Of a DNA stretch of 64,000 nucleotides, positions 23,114 to 35,212 are shown in pieces (position 1 is the first letter of the stretch; every line of letters begins with the position of its first letter). The notes below the pieces were generated by a model that was given only the letters and a program-made list of their open reading frames with translations, made no database searches and had not been told where the DNA came from. Both the position numbers and the translations under genes were made by a program. Location: positions 2,749,445 through 2,813,444 of the forward strand of contig NC_089276.1 of the NCBI RefSeq assembly GCF_963678975.1, written 5' to 3'. This DNA comes from Dysidea avara (lineage: Eukaryota; Porifera; Demospongiae; Dictyoceratida; Dysideidae).

Positions 23114-25843
23114 TCCTCAGTCGACCTAGAGGCCAAATACAAATCCCAGATTGTTGTTTTTCGCAATTCTCGCTTGGCATGTAGGGCAACGTATCTTTAA
23201 ACTGTTCTAAAAGTTTCGTTCAGATTGAAACATAAGTTTTCGAGAATGGCTAGTTTGAAATTTGAATTTTGTCGCCCCCACGTAATTTGCTCTCTAAGAA
23301 TTTTACTCGGAATTTAAAGAATGACGCAAAGCACAACTGCGGTCACTGGGTATTGATGAACTGGCGCTCTATGTAGTTAATCAGTACATATAGCCACAAA
23401 GAAGTGTGCTGCCATAGATTATAGTCCACAGATATAATCTAGACTATGGTGCTACATACCATCGTTCGTTTTTAAATTTGAATTTAGTCGCCCCCACCGT
23501 GGCGCGGTTTAAAGAATGACACAGAGTACAACTGTGGTTACCAGTTGTTGACACAAGCTGCGAGTAATTAGCACTTGTAGCTAGCCAATTGTCACCATGC
23601 ATTATTGCATTTTACAGCACCCCCACACAAAAATTACACATGTAATTGCAACATACAGATGACACATGAATACCAAACACTTTTCACAACAATAATGTAA
23701 GAATTGTACAATAATGACTGTAATATAACTGCTATGAAAATGTTTTCCAGTGGCCCGCCATGGTAGCAAGTCTCACATGACGGCATGTATATTCATCCAA
23801 ACACAATGGGAGTAACAAGTAAGTATGATGACAAGTTGACATGACTCCATTTGTAGAATCCAGATGAGTGGGTGTTGCTCCAGTATGTCTAAACAGTTAA
23901 CAAACATTCCTGTTATAAATACGTGCTAGAGTTGCAATATAATAGTATAGTATTTAAATGCAACAATACATAGTCTCCATTGCATCACTATCAAACTACA
24001 CTAAGTGGAGGATATTGTTGCATCTCTAGTATGTACACTCTATCAGTACAACCTGTCTTAATGGCCACCAGTATAGAAAAACAACCTCTCTTGAAAAGCC
24101 AATTCCAATTGAGAATTTATACACTGTTACCTGTTTAGTGAGTGAAGGTGGCAATAAACAAGTTCCACCATAATTTATACACGTGATGTGATCCTGTATA
24201 TTCTGTCAGTGGATGAGATCCACTTGGCCAGGACAAAATGTGACTCAAATGTCCTGGATGATCCATACTCAACCCACTTATGACCCAGTGGCACAATGGA
24301 ACTGACTATTTATAGAGAATACAATTATATTTATTTCTAAGATGTGTGGATGTGTGGACACATTACAACACATTACATGTACATACAAGACATGCTACGT
24401 ACTGTTTTAGCAATTCAAGTCACCACATTATGTACGGACCAGTCAACAATGCTTCATAGTGCCCATCAGTAAACCTGAAGAAAAGTTACGAAACATAAAA
24501 ATTCACATAAGTACAATGAAGCCTCATTAATATGGCCAGCTGTGGAACCAAAAAATTTGGCCTGAATAACAAGGTGGCCTTATTAATGAGGTCATAAAGT
24601 ACTGCTTAGCTATATTTGGGATCTACTAGAGGTGGCCAATATAATGAGGTGGTCTTATTAAAGAGGTGGCCACTAAGTGAGGTTTCACTGTACATACAGT
24701 TCACAATCACAATGGTGAACAATATTAATGGTTAACAATATACACTGAAACCTGCAGGTCACTTCTTGTGGAAGATTGCTCTCTACACTAAATGACACAT
24801 TCAGAGATTGTATTTAGATGGATGATACAGTAACACATTGTGACTTCAATACTCGTGATGTGTCAATGCTAGGTAGCAACCATATACATGGCACTGCCAA
24901 TGCACAACATCACACTTGCTCGCACACACAATTTTGCTCAAGATTTTACAAATTGATAATTAAGAGGTGTGGAAACTAGCTGTTCACTCGAAAGACTGTG
25001 TGGCAGCTGTTTTCCTTCTGTACAAGTGGCCACCAAGACAGGTCCACTGTGGATGAAAGCCAGGCATTAGATATTTGGTATTTCATGTGTTGAAGGCATT
25101 CCAGGGCTTCCGGTAGTCTCAAATCTCACCACAGTTTACCTCAGGCAGTGTTGTGGTCACCACTAAACCACCGGAATGCTGTGCTATGTTCATCTTATGC
25201 TTGGCTACTGTATTGTAGAACTGAAATGGATACTCTGAAAAATATATCCTATGGATAATGACTTCATCACTTTCTTCATCAGGAGCTTATAAGGACCAAT
25301 AGTGAAACTTTTACACTTTGGGCTGACAGCTAACTGCCTAAGCCTTAAGCAGTGCCTTTGGTGCTCTAACAGATTGGCTGCCCCCTTGCTGCCAGCACTC
25401 ACTGTCTCATATGCTGTCACACACTAAATCCATCTCTATAGCCAGTTAGAACAGCATGCTTCTTACCTTTTTTAAGGCCGCAAAATGCAGCCACCTCTTT
25501 AAAAAGCTAGGTCAGAAATGTTTTGTCCCTACGGCCTGAATAATGACCAGTTTTCACCGTACTATTAGTGATTAGTGATCATGGAGGATTATTTATTAAG
25601 ATACTAAGATATACAAACGCTACAACCTCTAAATATAGCAGTAAATTTTTTACCCTGGTCCAATGTCTCGTAATAATTGTGAGAGACTCTACTGTGACAA
25701 ATACATGTTTATCATGATATGTGCTAATCGCCTTTTTACAATTAAGTTTTACAACACAAATACATGTATAGTTAAACTCACCAATTGTGACTAAATCCCT
25801 TCAACACGAAAAGACAAGTAATGAGACAACCTTGGAGACAACA
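23114..25843. other. Spacer between the inverted copies (inverted segment)
   Basis: This 2.73-kb single-copy segment has no recognised gene. Two related segments (about 23255-23345 and 23470-23550) share GTCGCCCCCAC and AAAGAATGAC. A short TIR element lies at 24512-24693. The flanking TE duplications indicate that this interval was inverted relative to its surroundings. Confidence 0.6.
24512..24693. mobile_element. Short TIR element with TACARTGAARCCTC ends
   Basis: The left end TACAATGAAGCCTC and the right end GAGGTTTCACTGTA are inverted. The interior repeats GGTGGCC and TATTAATGAGG-like phrases. The TIR style resembles Tc1/mariner/pogo MITEs. The family is assigned by resemblance only. Confidence 0.6.
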
Positions 25844-26340
25844 CGAGGGGTCCGCCACTCAGGATTATGATCGACGTGATTCGGAATCACCTCGTACTTC
25901 CAGTTGATTCCTAGATTCCGAACGTTGAATCCTCTGATTCCTCTGATTCTGCCAGCGATTCCTCGCGATTCCTTTATTCCGTCTAATTCCAAAAGGGATT
26001 CCTATAATTCCATATGATTCTAATAATTCCGGCTGATTCCAAGGCTGATTCTGTAATTCCAAGTTGATTCCACGATTCCATAGAATGGATTCTGTACTAT
26101 AGGCGAGCCAGAATGGTGACTATCACAGTGTATCACTTTAGCTACCTCTGCTGAACCTACTGGTGAGTACCGAAGTCATTTTAAGTTCCACCCGGCATGG
26201 ACTCGAGCCGCTGCAAATTCGCTGGCAATAGCCTATTTTTATTTATTTATTTTATCATTACTGGGCAGGCAGCTCTATATTTCTGCGTCTGACAAAAGTG
26301 TCAGTGGACACCGTCACAACACTAGCTAACCCTGATGAAA

Positions 26341-27690
26341 GACCTTAAACTGGATCACATCTTTCCTGACTGGACGTACACAGAGTGTTGTGTGTGGTGG
26401 TTGCACTTCCACCCCCTGTGATGTTTTGAGTGGTGTCCCACAAGGTTCTGTACTAGGGCCTCTGCTATTTTTTACATACATAAATGATATCAATATGCTA
26501 CTCATACTACACAGCTATTTGCACAGCCACCAAGATGTAGAGTTTCTTTTACTCAAAAGCATTTTAGATCTCAAGCTGCCCACTGGTGGAATGCAGTTCC
26601 TAACGACATGTTAACATCTCCAACTTTTCAGGACGATTTATTTTCTTATTTGTGTAAAATTTGTTGATGATTTTTATGTTTGTAAATTGTTTGCTTAATT
26701 GTTTTGTATGTGCTATGTGTGTGTTGTAATTTTTTGTTCAGTCTGTGTGTGTGCTGTTGTAGTTTATATGTGTATATGTATGCTATTTTTGTGTTTCCTC
26801 CTCAGTCAGGGAAGAACGGCATTGCCGACTGACTTGAGGCTAATTTAAAAATCAATCAATCAATCAAATCGATATCACTAACGAATTAAGTTCTATTTGT
26901 CGCTTATACGCTGATGACTGCATTCTATATAGGAGAATTGATAGTTTAACAGATGTTAAAGATTTGCAAGATGATTTACAGATATTGGAACTATGTGTTG
27001 ACAAATGTGTGGTTGTATCTATAACTCTTAAACGAAACCCTATATACTCCAGTTACCACCTTCATGGAGAACAACTTACTGTGGTTCAGTGTGCCAAGTA
27101 CCTGGGAGTCTCAATTGATTCAAAATTATCTTTTAACCAACATGTGGACAATGTGTGCAAAAAGGAAAACTCTGTATTAAGTTTTGTGAGGAGAAATTTT
27201 GCAAACTGCTCCTGTAAAATCAAAGAATCGACCTGTTTCTTACTTACGTCAAGCCCACAATGGAATATGCAGCTGCAGCATGGGCTCCTTACAGCAGACG
27301 GTCAAAAACAAACTTGAGTCTGTGCAAAGATGTGCAGCTCGCTTTGTAATGAATGATTAATATCAAACCAGCAGTGTATCAAACATGTTATCACGTCTTA
27401 ACTCGAGCACCATTGAAACTCATTTCAAACATTTAAGGCTTCAGATGTTCCATAAAATTATTCATAGCATTGCGAATGTATCACTTCCTGATTATATAGC
27501 TCATAGATCAAGGTATACCAGAAGTAGTGAACTTAAATTTATACAGCCAGACACAGCTATTGATTCTTATAAATACAGTTTCTTTCCTGCTTCAATTTGA
27601 TTGTGGAACACTCTACCTAGTGATATAAATTGTGACAATATAGATACTTTTAAGGAACTTCTGAAACATATTACATTGTAATTTATTTTT
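26341..27690 (+). pseudogene. LINE with RT core, plus-strand copy in right arm
   Basis: Same LINE as at 21180-22623, here in forward orientation. [14 protein letters not shown] is at about 26430-26470, the nested insertion at 26493-26870, and YADD at 26907-26918. The KYLGVSIDSKLSF motif is near 27095-27135, and the C-terminal segment lies at 27385-27600. GATATCA occurs at 26486-26492 and again at 26871-26877 on either side of the nested piece. Confidence 0.88.
26493..26870 (+). mobile_element. Nested LINE 3' end in right copy
   Basis: Counterpart of 22088-22464, ending in an ATCAATCAATCAATCAA tail and flanked by GATATCA. Confidence 0.85.
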
Positions 27691-28133
27691 ATAGCTTATA
27701 TTTGTAGCCTCATGATTTTACATCTATATTGTAATATACTCACCCATATGAGTTCTGCAATAATTATAGTAAGAATGTATTGCAACTCATTAACAAGCTA
27801 GTTAGCTAAGGGTTAGTATAAGTCTCGTTGGGAACACCGGATCCGGGCCCCACTGAGAACTTGTAGGAGCTGTTATTGAAAATTGTTAGATTACAGGATG
27901 TTCTGGAATCCGGGAAACCTCGATCCAACAGCCAGCTGACGGAGAATGAATTAGCTAGTATATAGTGGCTGTAGTTAGCTGCTTCTGCGACGGCTCGCAC
28001 TCACTCGCGAAGACTTAAACCTCACTAGAAACGCACAGGAACACTCACTGTAATACACGTAGGCGTATACACAAAGTGTAAAACCAGGTGCAAAACAAGT
28101 GAGAGTTAGCATCTTTAGCTTATGAGTGTGTTA

Positions 28134-28488
28134 CAGGGGCGGATCCAGAGTTTCGAAAGAGGGGGGGGCACCTTTCTGAAAAACAGTTGAAGACCAAAAA
28201 AACTTGCTGAAAACCAGTTGAAGACCAAAAAAAAAAAAAAAAAAAAAAAAAGGTCACAACAATAATAGCTAGTTATCCTTACCTACTATATCACGTCTGT
28301 TATGTAAAATAAAATCCTATTTGTAGCTTCATAGGTAAGCTACACTGCCTCATGAACATTGTGACTGCTTTATTAGAGTAATTGACTGCTCTATTAGAGT
28401 ATATCGATCTTGTAAGCAATTTCTTGAAGGGGGGGGGGGGGGGGGGGGGGGCATTTGCCCCAAATGCCCCATCCTGGATCCGCCACTG
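28134..28488 (-). mobile_element. MITE, CAGTGGCGGATCC family, right-arm copy
   Basis: Reverse complement of 20477-20823, with TGTTA (complement TAACA) on both sides. Its poly-G run is longer than the matching poly-C run in the left arm. Confidence 0.9.
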
Positions 28489-28707
28489 TGTTATACTGTG
28501 TTAAACGGTAATTTACGATATAATTTTCATAACATTTATTTCAAAATATTTCTAATTACAAAGTTGATTCCGCTTCAGATTCCCATAATTCCATGATTCC
28601 TTGATTGATTCCAGTGATTCCTGAGGTCTTCGACGTGATTCCGAATCGTGGCGGACCCCTCGACTGAGGACGACTGAAACTTCGTTTGGTGCTGAAACTA
28701 AGACTGT

Positions 28708-28710
<3 letters not shown>

Positions 28711-28742
<32 letters not shown>

Positions 28743-28970
28743 TTTTTTTTTTTTTTACCCGGGCTTGATGGACTGCCCTTGCCTACCACCCCCAGCACAT
28801 AAATGGCCTGTGCTGGACAAACCGGGACTTTCTTAGTCCACGGCAAACTGAGACTCTGCCCGAATCAGCTCCACAATTGGGGGAGTCTTAACATAGTGAC
28901 CGATGGATGAGCGGGCTCCGCGGATGCATTGTATGGAGGACCGCAAGAGAGAAAAGATAGACAGCACCTT
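28711..28970 (-). mobile_element. Poly-A retroposon (SINE-like) with 10-bp duplication
   Basis: On the minus strand a roughly 200-bp GC-richer body is followed by a long A-rich tail (T-run 28711-28756 on the plus strand). AGACTGTAGG flanks it at 28701-28710 and 28971-28980. No tRNA-like boxes or coding frame were recognised, so it could be a SINE or a retrocopy of a non-coding RNA. Confidence 0.75.
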
Positions 28971-28980
28971 AGACTGTAGG

Positions 28981-30471
28981 TAGGGTCCGCAATCCGAAAA
29001 ATCAACTTTTACAAATCGATCCCCCTACCATTGTGGGTTGTTCATTGTAGTATCCCGTTGCTAGATCCACCATGAAACCGGAGGCACGATTGTTGTCTTC
29101 ACAGAAATATTGATTTTAGTATTTCGTGAGATGCAAAAATTATTTTTAAAATTTTGTGCTCCACACAAAGAACAGGATAGAACTTGCTACTTAGCTAGGT
29201 ATTATCTAGAGTTAATGTAGTTAAAAAGTACGCACAGTAATAAGCAAATGGTTCACTGGGTTCCCGGCACAGGGTTGCTTTCTCTCAAAAAGCAGAAAAC
29301 GAAACACAAATTTTCGAATTCAAACTGCCCTACCAGCCAAGACAAGAAAAGCCAACTCTTCCTCATAGTGATGTGATAAGGTTGGATGCATAGTCTGTCT
29401 ATGCTGTTAGTCTAGAAAGGATCTGAGACTTCTCACCATCTGGGTGAAGAACGTCAAAATTTTCGTGCGTCATTTCAAGGGATTCTCTCAATGGTACCAA
29501 AGTGCTTTCCAGTACTTCTGATGACACACTGGTCACTTAATTTTGTTTAGAATGATGATAAATGATGGATCAAAACGTTTGGTAGTAGTAGTAGTAGTTG
29601 GTGTTTCTGTGATTTCATATGGTGCAGTATACCAGCAGCTCACCAGGAGCTCCACCCAGCTCGAATCAAAAATGAAAGATTTTGTGCTTTTTTCGGTTTG
29701 TTTTTGGATGTTTTGCAGCATAATGGTGATGTAGGGTGATCTAGTGAAAACTTGAAGCTGCTGTGGAGCGTGAGGGGTGAAGTCAAATTTGGACGATTTT
29801 GCTGCCTCCCTGGATGCATAGCTTAGAGCGAGGCGTGGAAGCCGTGGATGAAATAATAATTGACAACCGCTGCTACCAAACGTTCAGGGACATCTTTTGC
29901 CATAGTTTTAGTTTATAATTGATGATTGTTGTGGCTGCAGAAGCGCTGGAAATGACTAGAAAGCGCGACACAATTCTTTGATGCTGCAGAAAAATTTTAC
30001 GCTCGTCACCCAGATGGTGAGAAGTCTCAGATCTTTTCCAAACTAACAGCATAGACAGACTATGCACCCAACCGTATCGAAACACTATGAGGAAGAGTTG
30101 GCTTCTCTTACCCTGGGTGGTAGGGCAGTTTGAATTCGAAACTTTGTATCTCTTTGTCTGTTTTTTCAAAGAAAACAACCCTGTGCCAGGCACCCAGCAG
30201 ATCATTCACTTATTTCTGTGCGTACTTTTCAACTACAACAACTCTGGATACGATTTGGCTAAGTAGCAAGTTTCATCCGGTCCTTTGTGTGGAGCACGAA
30301 ATTTTAAAAATAAATTTTGCAGCTTGCGAGATATTGAAAACGATATTTCCGTGAAGGCAACAATCGTGCCTCCGGTTTCATGGTGGATCAAGCAATGGGA
30401 TACTACAATGAGCATCCCACAATGGTAGGGGAATTGATTTGTAGAAGTTGATTTTTCGGATTGCGGACCCT
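28981..30471. mobile_element. 1.5-kb element with about 500-bp inverted ends
   Basis: It starts TAGGGTCCGCAATCCGAAAA and ends with the complement. Inverted similarity extends about 500 bp from each end, and the centre (29480-29980) is different. ACTGTAGG flanks it (28973-28980 and 30472-30479). Open frames of 60-110 codons inside are mostly mirrored and show no family resemblance. A diverged relative ends near 46507. Confidence 0.85.
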
Positions 30472-30783
30472 ACTGTAGGGTAATCATGTATGGTGAAATA
30501 GACGATGTGAATCTTGAGGCGATTGAGTGAATACTGAAGCGATAGCAGGGCAATCAATGTTTGGAATGCACAAAGGAACGCAAGGCATACACATGCGGTT
30601 GCGTCTAACCGCATGCGATAAAAAAAATATTAAAAATGAAACTTCCCCTTAGCTATGTATATAAGCATTTTTTATAACAATTAAATATATTAAATACAAA
30701 ATTCTAACTAGCTTAACTATCAAACTAAGTACTTTAACTACAAAACTAGCTACCTTAACTACAAAACAACCTTAATTAATAAC

Positions 30784-31335
30784 TTAGTTCAACAAGTCTA
30801 TGCCATCTTCTGGGCATAAGCCATAATGCCTCAGGATCATTTTGGCATTATATCGCCAGAGAGTAACTGACAAGCGTTGAAGCAATTGTTTCCTTACAAA
30901 CTGTCTGGGAATACCACTTTTACCAGTGGTACGGTTGGCAATCGTGGATAAGGTTGATATAAAAGCAAAGGGTGTCCAAACACCAAACAACTCGCAAACC
31001 AGGGGAAAAAATTCACCACCATGGTTATTAACAGTTTCCAAATAATGGTCATCCTTAGCCTCCTCACCGGAAGCAGCTACCCCAGCCTTAGATGCAGCAG
31101 CGGAAATAAAGGAAGGCTGAGTTGTGCACCTGACAGAGAGGTCAAAGTAAGCAGGACGGCCTAGAGTAAAATCAGGATGGTAAATGTCCCCAGGACGAGA
31201 TTGATCAGAGGCAATGCTTTGTTCACGAAGAACACCAGGGTGATATTGCAGTAGAGCATGATGTACTATAGAAACAAGAGCATCATGGCGTTGGAAACTT
31301 CCCCTTTGATGTCGGCAATCTCGATCACGAAACAA
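30784..31335 (-). pseudogene. LINE-type restriction-like endonuclease fragment
   Basis: A 183-codon minus-strand frame reads RHDALVSIVHHALLQ, then GDIYHPDFTLGRPAYFDLSV, AAASKAGVAASGEEAKDDHY and FFPLVCELFGVW. The PD...D pattern followed by a lysine segment and an FxPLxxExFG stretch is the layout of the restriction-like endonuclease at the C-terminus of R2/NeSL/Utopia-type LINEs. The reverse-transcriptase part is absent upstream, so this is a truncated copy or a domesticated C-terminal fragment. In such LINEs this domain nicks the target DNA. Confidence 0.65.
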
Positions 31336-31671
31336 TCGGCATGGATTTGCTTCACTGCTTGTGTGGTAGTTACTAGTGACACGATGAGTTCAACTCTAGA
31401 CTTTCAGAGGGATAGCGTAAGTGGCGGGTGAGTTACAGGAAGGCCGAATTTGACAACGTTCGTTCCTGTAAAATCCTCACGTAGTGGTCGCGTAATTTAT
31501 TGTCTGCGGCGCGCGTTTCTGCTTTACTGGCCGCGCGACTCACTACCGTGAGTCTTTATTTTTTTGGGTAATATGTAACTGTAACTAGATAGTTTTAGTT
31601 GCAAGTAATAGTGAGTTACCTTTAAAAATTAACCATCCTAACACTGCATACACACATTATATAGTATGTAT

Positions 31672-32339
31672 TAGTGTTGTTTTAGTACAACAAATTCATT
31701 TTAGTTCAGTTCTAGTTCTAGTACCCCAATTCCACCATAGTTTTAGTTAGTATTAGTTCTGGCACTCCATATTTCTGTAATTTTAGTTAGTATTAGTTTC
31801 ATTTTAGTTAGTGTTAGTTTTAGTGTTAGATATCTGACAAATACTAACCTTGATAGCACCCCCTAGACTTCCAGAAACTTTAGATTTGGTGTTTTGATGC
31901 ATATGTTCAGCACTATTTCTACTTGCAATTGTGCACAAATGAACAAAAGCTCTAATAGAATTGAGCTTAAATAACCTAAATAGGCAGAATTAATGCTGAA
32001 TAACAATGTTTTATGGTGGCATTTGCAGGCATCACCATCTTCAAAGAACAGTGTTAAGTGGTTATAGTGTACAATGCCCTTTTATATGCAGGATTGCTTG
32101 AGAAACCTTTTAGTTAGTTTTAGTTCTTGAACTAAAAGTTTTAAAGGTTTTGGTTTAGTTCTAGTTTTTGAACCAAAACTTGAAAGAATTTTAGTTTAGT
32201 TTTAGTTTTAGAACTAAAATAGACTACAATTTTAGTTTAGTTCTAGTGTACTAGAACTAGAATTAAATTAGTGTACTAGAACTATAATTAAATTGCTGTA
32301 CTAAAATTAGCTAGTTCCTTAGAACTAAAACATACACTA
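31672..32339. mobile_element. hAT-type MITE rich in TTTTAGTT repeats, 8-bp duplication
   Basis: The ends TAGTGTTGTTTTAGTAC and the complement of TAGTGTATGTTTTAGTTC are inverted. GTATGTAT stands on both sides (31664-31671 and 32340-32347). Both subterminal zones are dense in TTTAGTT/TTAGTTCTAG, a probable array of transposase-binding motifs. Confidence 0.85.
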
Positions 32340-32347
32340 GTATGTAT

Positions 32348-33530
32348 ATAGTATATGTAAGGAATCAAGAATCCAATGTGGAATAGGGCACCCTATAAAC
32401 TATATATCTCAAGTAAATAATAGTTTTACACATTAAATTACCTTTTATATTCTGTACCACAATTTGAGTGAATAAATTGCGATACTGTAATAAAGCAGTC
32501 AGCATATCTCAACTACTCTAATAGAACAGTCACTTAACTGCAGTTGAAATCCATTTCAAAATGCCTCTATACTTGCTCATGTGGCAGTAATTCCAAGCAA
32601 AAGTTTTACTGAAAAAGTTTGCTTGTGGCTTTGTAGCAGGTGTTCTGACATTTGGTGCATAGCTAGTTTGGCTACAGATCGTCGAAACCAGGAGCTCCTG
32701 TCATAACACTTACAAAACACTCAAAATGATTTGCTTTGATGTTTATAGTGTCAAACAGCTGAAATCATCAATAAATTCCATCTACAGTTGCACACAGTCC
32801 TTGAAAAAATCCTACAAAATTTGGTGCACTAGATGTTGAGGGTCTGAGCTACCTAACAACAAAGCACAATTCAAGAGAATGTGTTTTATAGTTTCTGTGT
32901 ATGAGCACCCAAAAATTCTAGCCACCTGCTTATTAAGACCAAAAACTATTTTTTTGGCCCAAAGGTGACCATTGTTGGTTCTACTACACCTATTTAGCTG
33001 CTGGTTTACTTACATAGGTATATAATGCTCTGTGTGGAACCTATTATCAGTATACTGCCTAGCAGTTGCATTTTGTACATCTTGCAATTGCATAGTCAGT
33101 AGTGATGCACTAATAGCCAATTATGTGATTATCCGGTACTACAATTCCCACAATGCATGCCTTGACAATGGTGGATACTGATAATAGTCGAATGAGTTAC
33201 AATGTAATACTCTCAATAGCACCTTGACATGTACATACTGTTTTGAAATATGTTAAGCAATTAGCCAATAGACACATGTTTGTCGAAGGTCCCTTGACAA
33301 ATATTTGTAATACTAATCTGCATAGCTGATTGGCTAAAATAGTGTGAAATGTTTCTATTGGAAGTAAACGTCCAACTAACAACTAGTGTTACCATAGTGA
33401 TAGATGCCTATAGCATAGCAACAATATGGTTACATAGCAACAGTTACTAGGTACCCATTAAATATCACTTTGAGACCATAGCAACAGTTGCTAAGTGTGA
33501 TCGGTCTTTAGCAGTAACTATTTTTGTATT
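32348..33530 (-). other. Mostly non-coding, possible old transposon reading frame
   Basis: Around 32800-33110 the minus strand reads in pieces as KKIVFGLNKQVARIFG and TIKHILLNCALL, a His/Cys pattern seen downstream of some LINE RT domains, with several stops. The rest shows nothing. Copies of the 20-nt module lie near 32480-32530. Confidence 0.3.
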
Positions 33531-33539
33531 TCTGTTGTT

Positions 33540-35010
33540 TAGTAACAGTTGTTATAGTTGTCAGATTATTTTGTAACAGGGTGGATTTTTGTGGTATTTG
33601 GGACGTGCTTATCCAATTATTAAACTCCTTTGTCACAAACTGTCCTGGGACTTGTCCACCTACTCTTTGAGGTGCAAACACAGCACAGGCTCGACAGTAT
33701 TATGCCGTTAACATGTACACTGTAGTGAATCCAGGGATATTTCTTAATTGAAACTGCCGAAGACAATCTGATGTACAAAGATGAGTATGTGGATAGGAAG
33801 ATGAATTTGGATTTGGTTTACATGTCAGAAGTCTGTATATTTGTTTTCTAGTAAGATTTTGTATGTTTATGCCATTATATAAGAGTTTACCTAGGTCACA
33901 TTCAAAAGGAATTAGTGTTTCTGCAATGCTATTATTCAGGTAATGCCTGGACAGGTTCAGTAATACCTACAGCATTGTTTCTACAAGCTGCTTCAGTTAT
34001 TGCGTTATTGCTACTTGTTGCTAGCATCACACTATTGTACGTTAGTGGTGTTGCTAGTAACCATTGTCACACTATTGTTAGTGGCATCACTAGTAGCTAG
34101 TATCACACTATTGTCAGTGGCATTACTAGCAGCTATATAGTATCACACTATTGTTAGTGGCATCACCACACTATTGGCATCACTAGCAGCTAGTATCACA
34201 CTATTGTTAGTGGTGTTGCTATTAACCATTGTCACACTATTGCTAGTGGCATCACTAGTAGCTAGCATCACACTATTGTTAGTGGCATTGCTAGCAGCCA
34301 TTGCCACATTAGTGGTATCACCAGTAGCTACCGATGTATTATCAATGGTAGCATTGCTATCATCTACCATTGCACTATTGTTTATTGCAGCAGCATTGAA
34401 CTGATTGTCATCTTGTGGAGCAATGGACCAATTATTACTACCTGCTGTACATGTATCACTGTCCTTCTCATTCATGGGTGCTGTGCAATGGCGGATCCAG
34501 GATGGGGCATTTGGGGCAAATGCACCTTCCCCCGTTCAAGAAATTGCATACAAGATCGAGATACTCTAATAGAGCAGTCAATTACTCTAATAAAGCAGTC
34601 ACAATGTTCATGAGGCAGTGTAGCTTACCTATGAAGCTATAAATAGGATTTTATTTTACAGGATAACTAGCTATTATTGTCGTGATTTTTATTTTTTTTT
34701 TTTTTGGTCTTCAACTGGTTTTCAGCAAGTTTTTTTGGTCTTCAACTGTTTTTCAGAAAGGTGCCCCCCCTCTTTCCAAACTCTGGATCCGCCCCTGCTG
34801 TGCTGCAGTCAGACTCACTCACAAAGCTGTTATCATCTCAGGTGTAGCATCCAATCCAGAGCTGTTGCCACAATTATTTGCGTCAGTTGGATTGCACAGG
34901 CTAGTGCTACTATCAATGTCCACTACGTTGTTATCATCTATTATAATTATGTATAATGTATATTTAATACAGTTTATAATACAGTTGGCTGACTATAAAT
35001 TAATGTAGCT
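33540..35010 (-). pseudogene. hAT transposase fragment, ZMYM1-like, split by a MITE
   Basis: On the minus strand 35000-34800 reads IDSSTSLCNPTDANNCGNS. After the MITE at 34486-34797 the N/S/T-rich frame continues (34475-34143) with imperfect 36-bp repeats coding SNATNNSVMLATSDAT-like units. Then 33900-33700 reads CDLGKLLYNGINIQN and SDCLRQFQLRNIPGF, and 33700-33550 reads YCRACAVFAPQRVGGQ followed by FVTKEFNNW. The latter fits the TTF-type zinc finger (CxxC...F...W) at the front of ZMYM1-like hAT transposases. A stop lies between the last two segments and no catalytic core follows, so the copy is dead. Confidence 0.6.
34486..34797 (+). mobile_element. MITE, CAGTGGCGGATCC family, duplication CTGTG
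   Basis: The ends are CAATGGCGGATCCAGG and CTGGATCCGCCCCTG, with CTGTG at 34481-34485 and 34798-34802. Same internal order as 20477-20823. Confidence 0.92.
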
Positions 35011-35039
35011 ATATATACTTAGCTAGCTATGAGCTAGAT

Positions 35040-35212
35040 TCTACCACGTGGTGAGCAGCCATCCAGATGCCTTACCTGTTCTTGCTCTTTTGGCAAAGAA
35101 AGATGTTATTGTGGCTGTCTTTGCTCAGCTTTGCTCTTCTGTTTATTGGGTAGTTTACGGAACTCATCTTGAACCAGCTATAAGGCACTATCTTAAAAAC
35201 AAGCACATGTAA
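35040..35212 (+). other. Short open frame, unknown
   Basis: About 55 codons without stops read HVVSSHPDALPVLALLAKKD onward and end at TAA near 35211. The composition is protein-like, but no family was recognised and it may be a stray TE fragment. Confidence 0.2.

Larger units (their letters stand above)
25844..28662. mobile_element. 2.8-kb TIR element, right copy of the inverted pair
   Basis: This is the reverse complement of 20303-23113; the differences noticed are in homopolymer lengths. The four open frames compared between arms are identical. The flanks are AGACAACA at 25836-25843 (complement TGTTGTCT) and ACTGAGGA at 28663-28670 (complement TCCTCAGT). Confidence 0.88.

Noticed and set aside
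20303-28662. Simple assembly palindrome or hairpin artefact
   Set aside because: Each arm has its own complete TIRs, and the single-copy flanks carry swapped 8-mers, which an artefactual mirror would not produce. Long reads would still be the final test.
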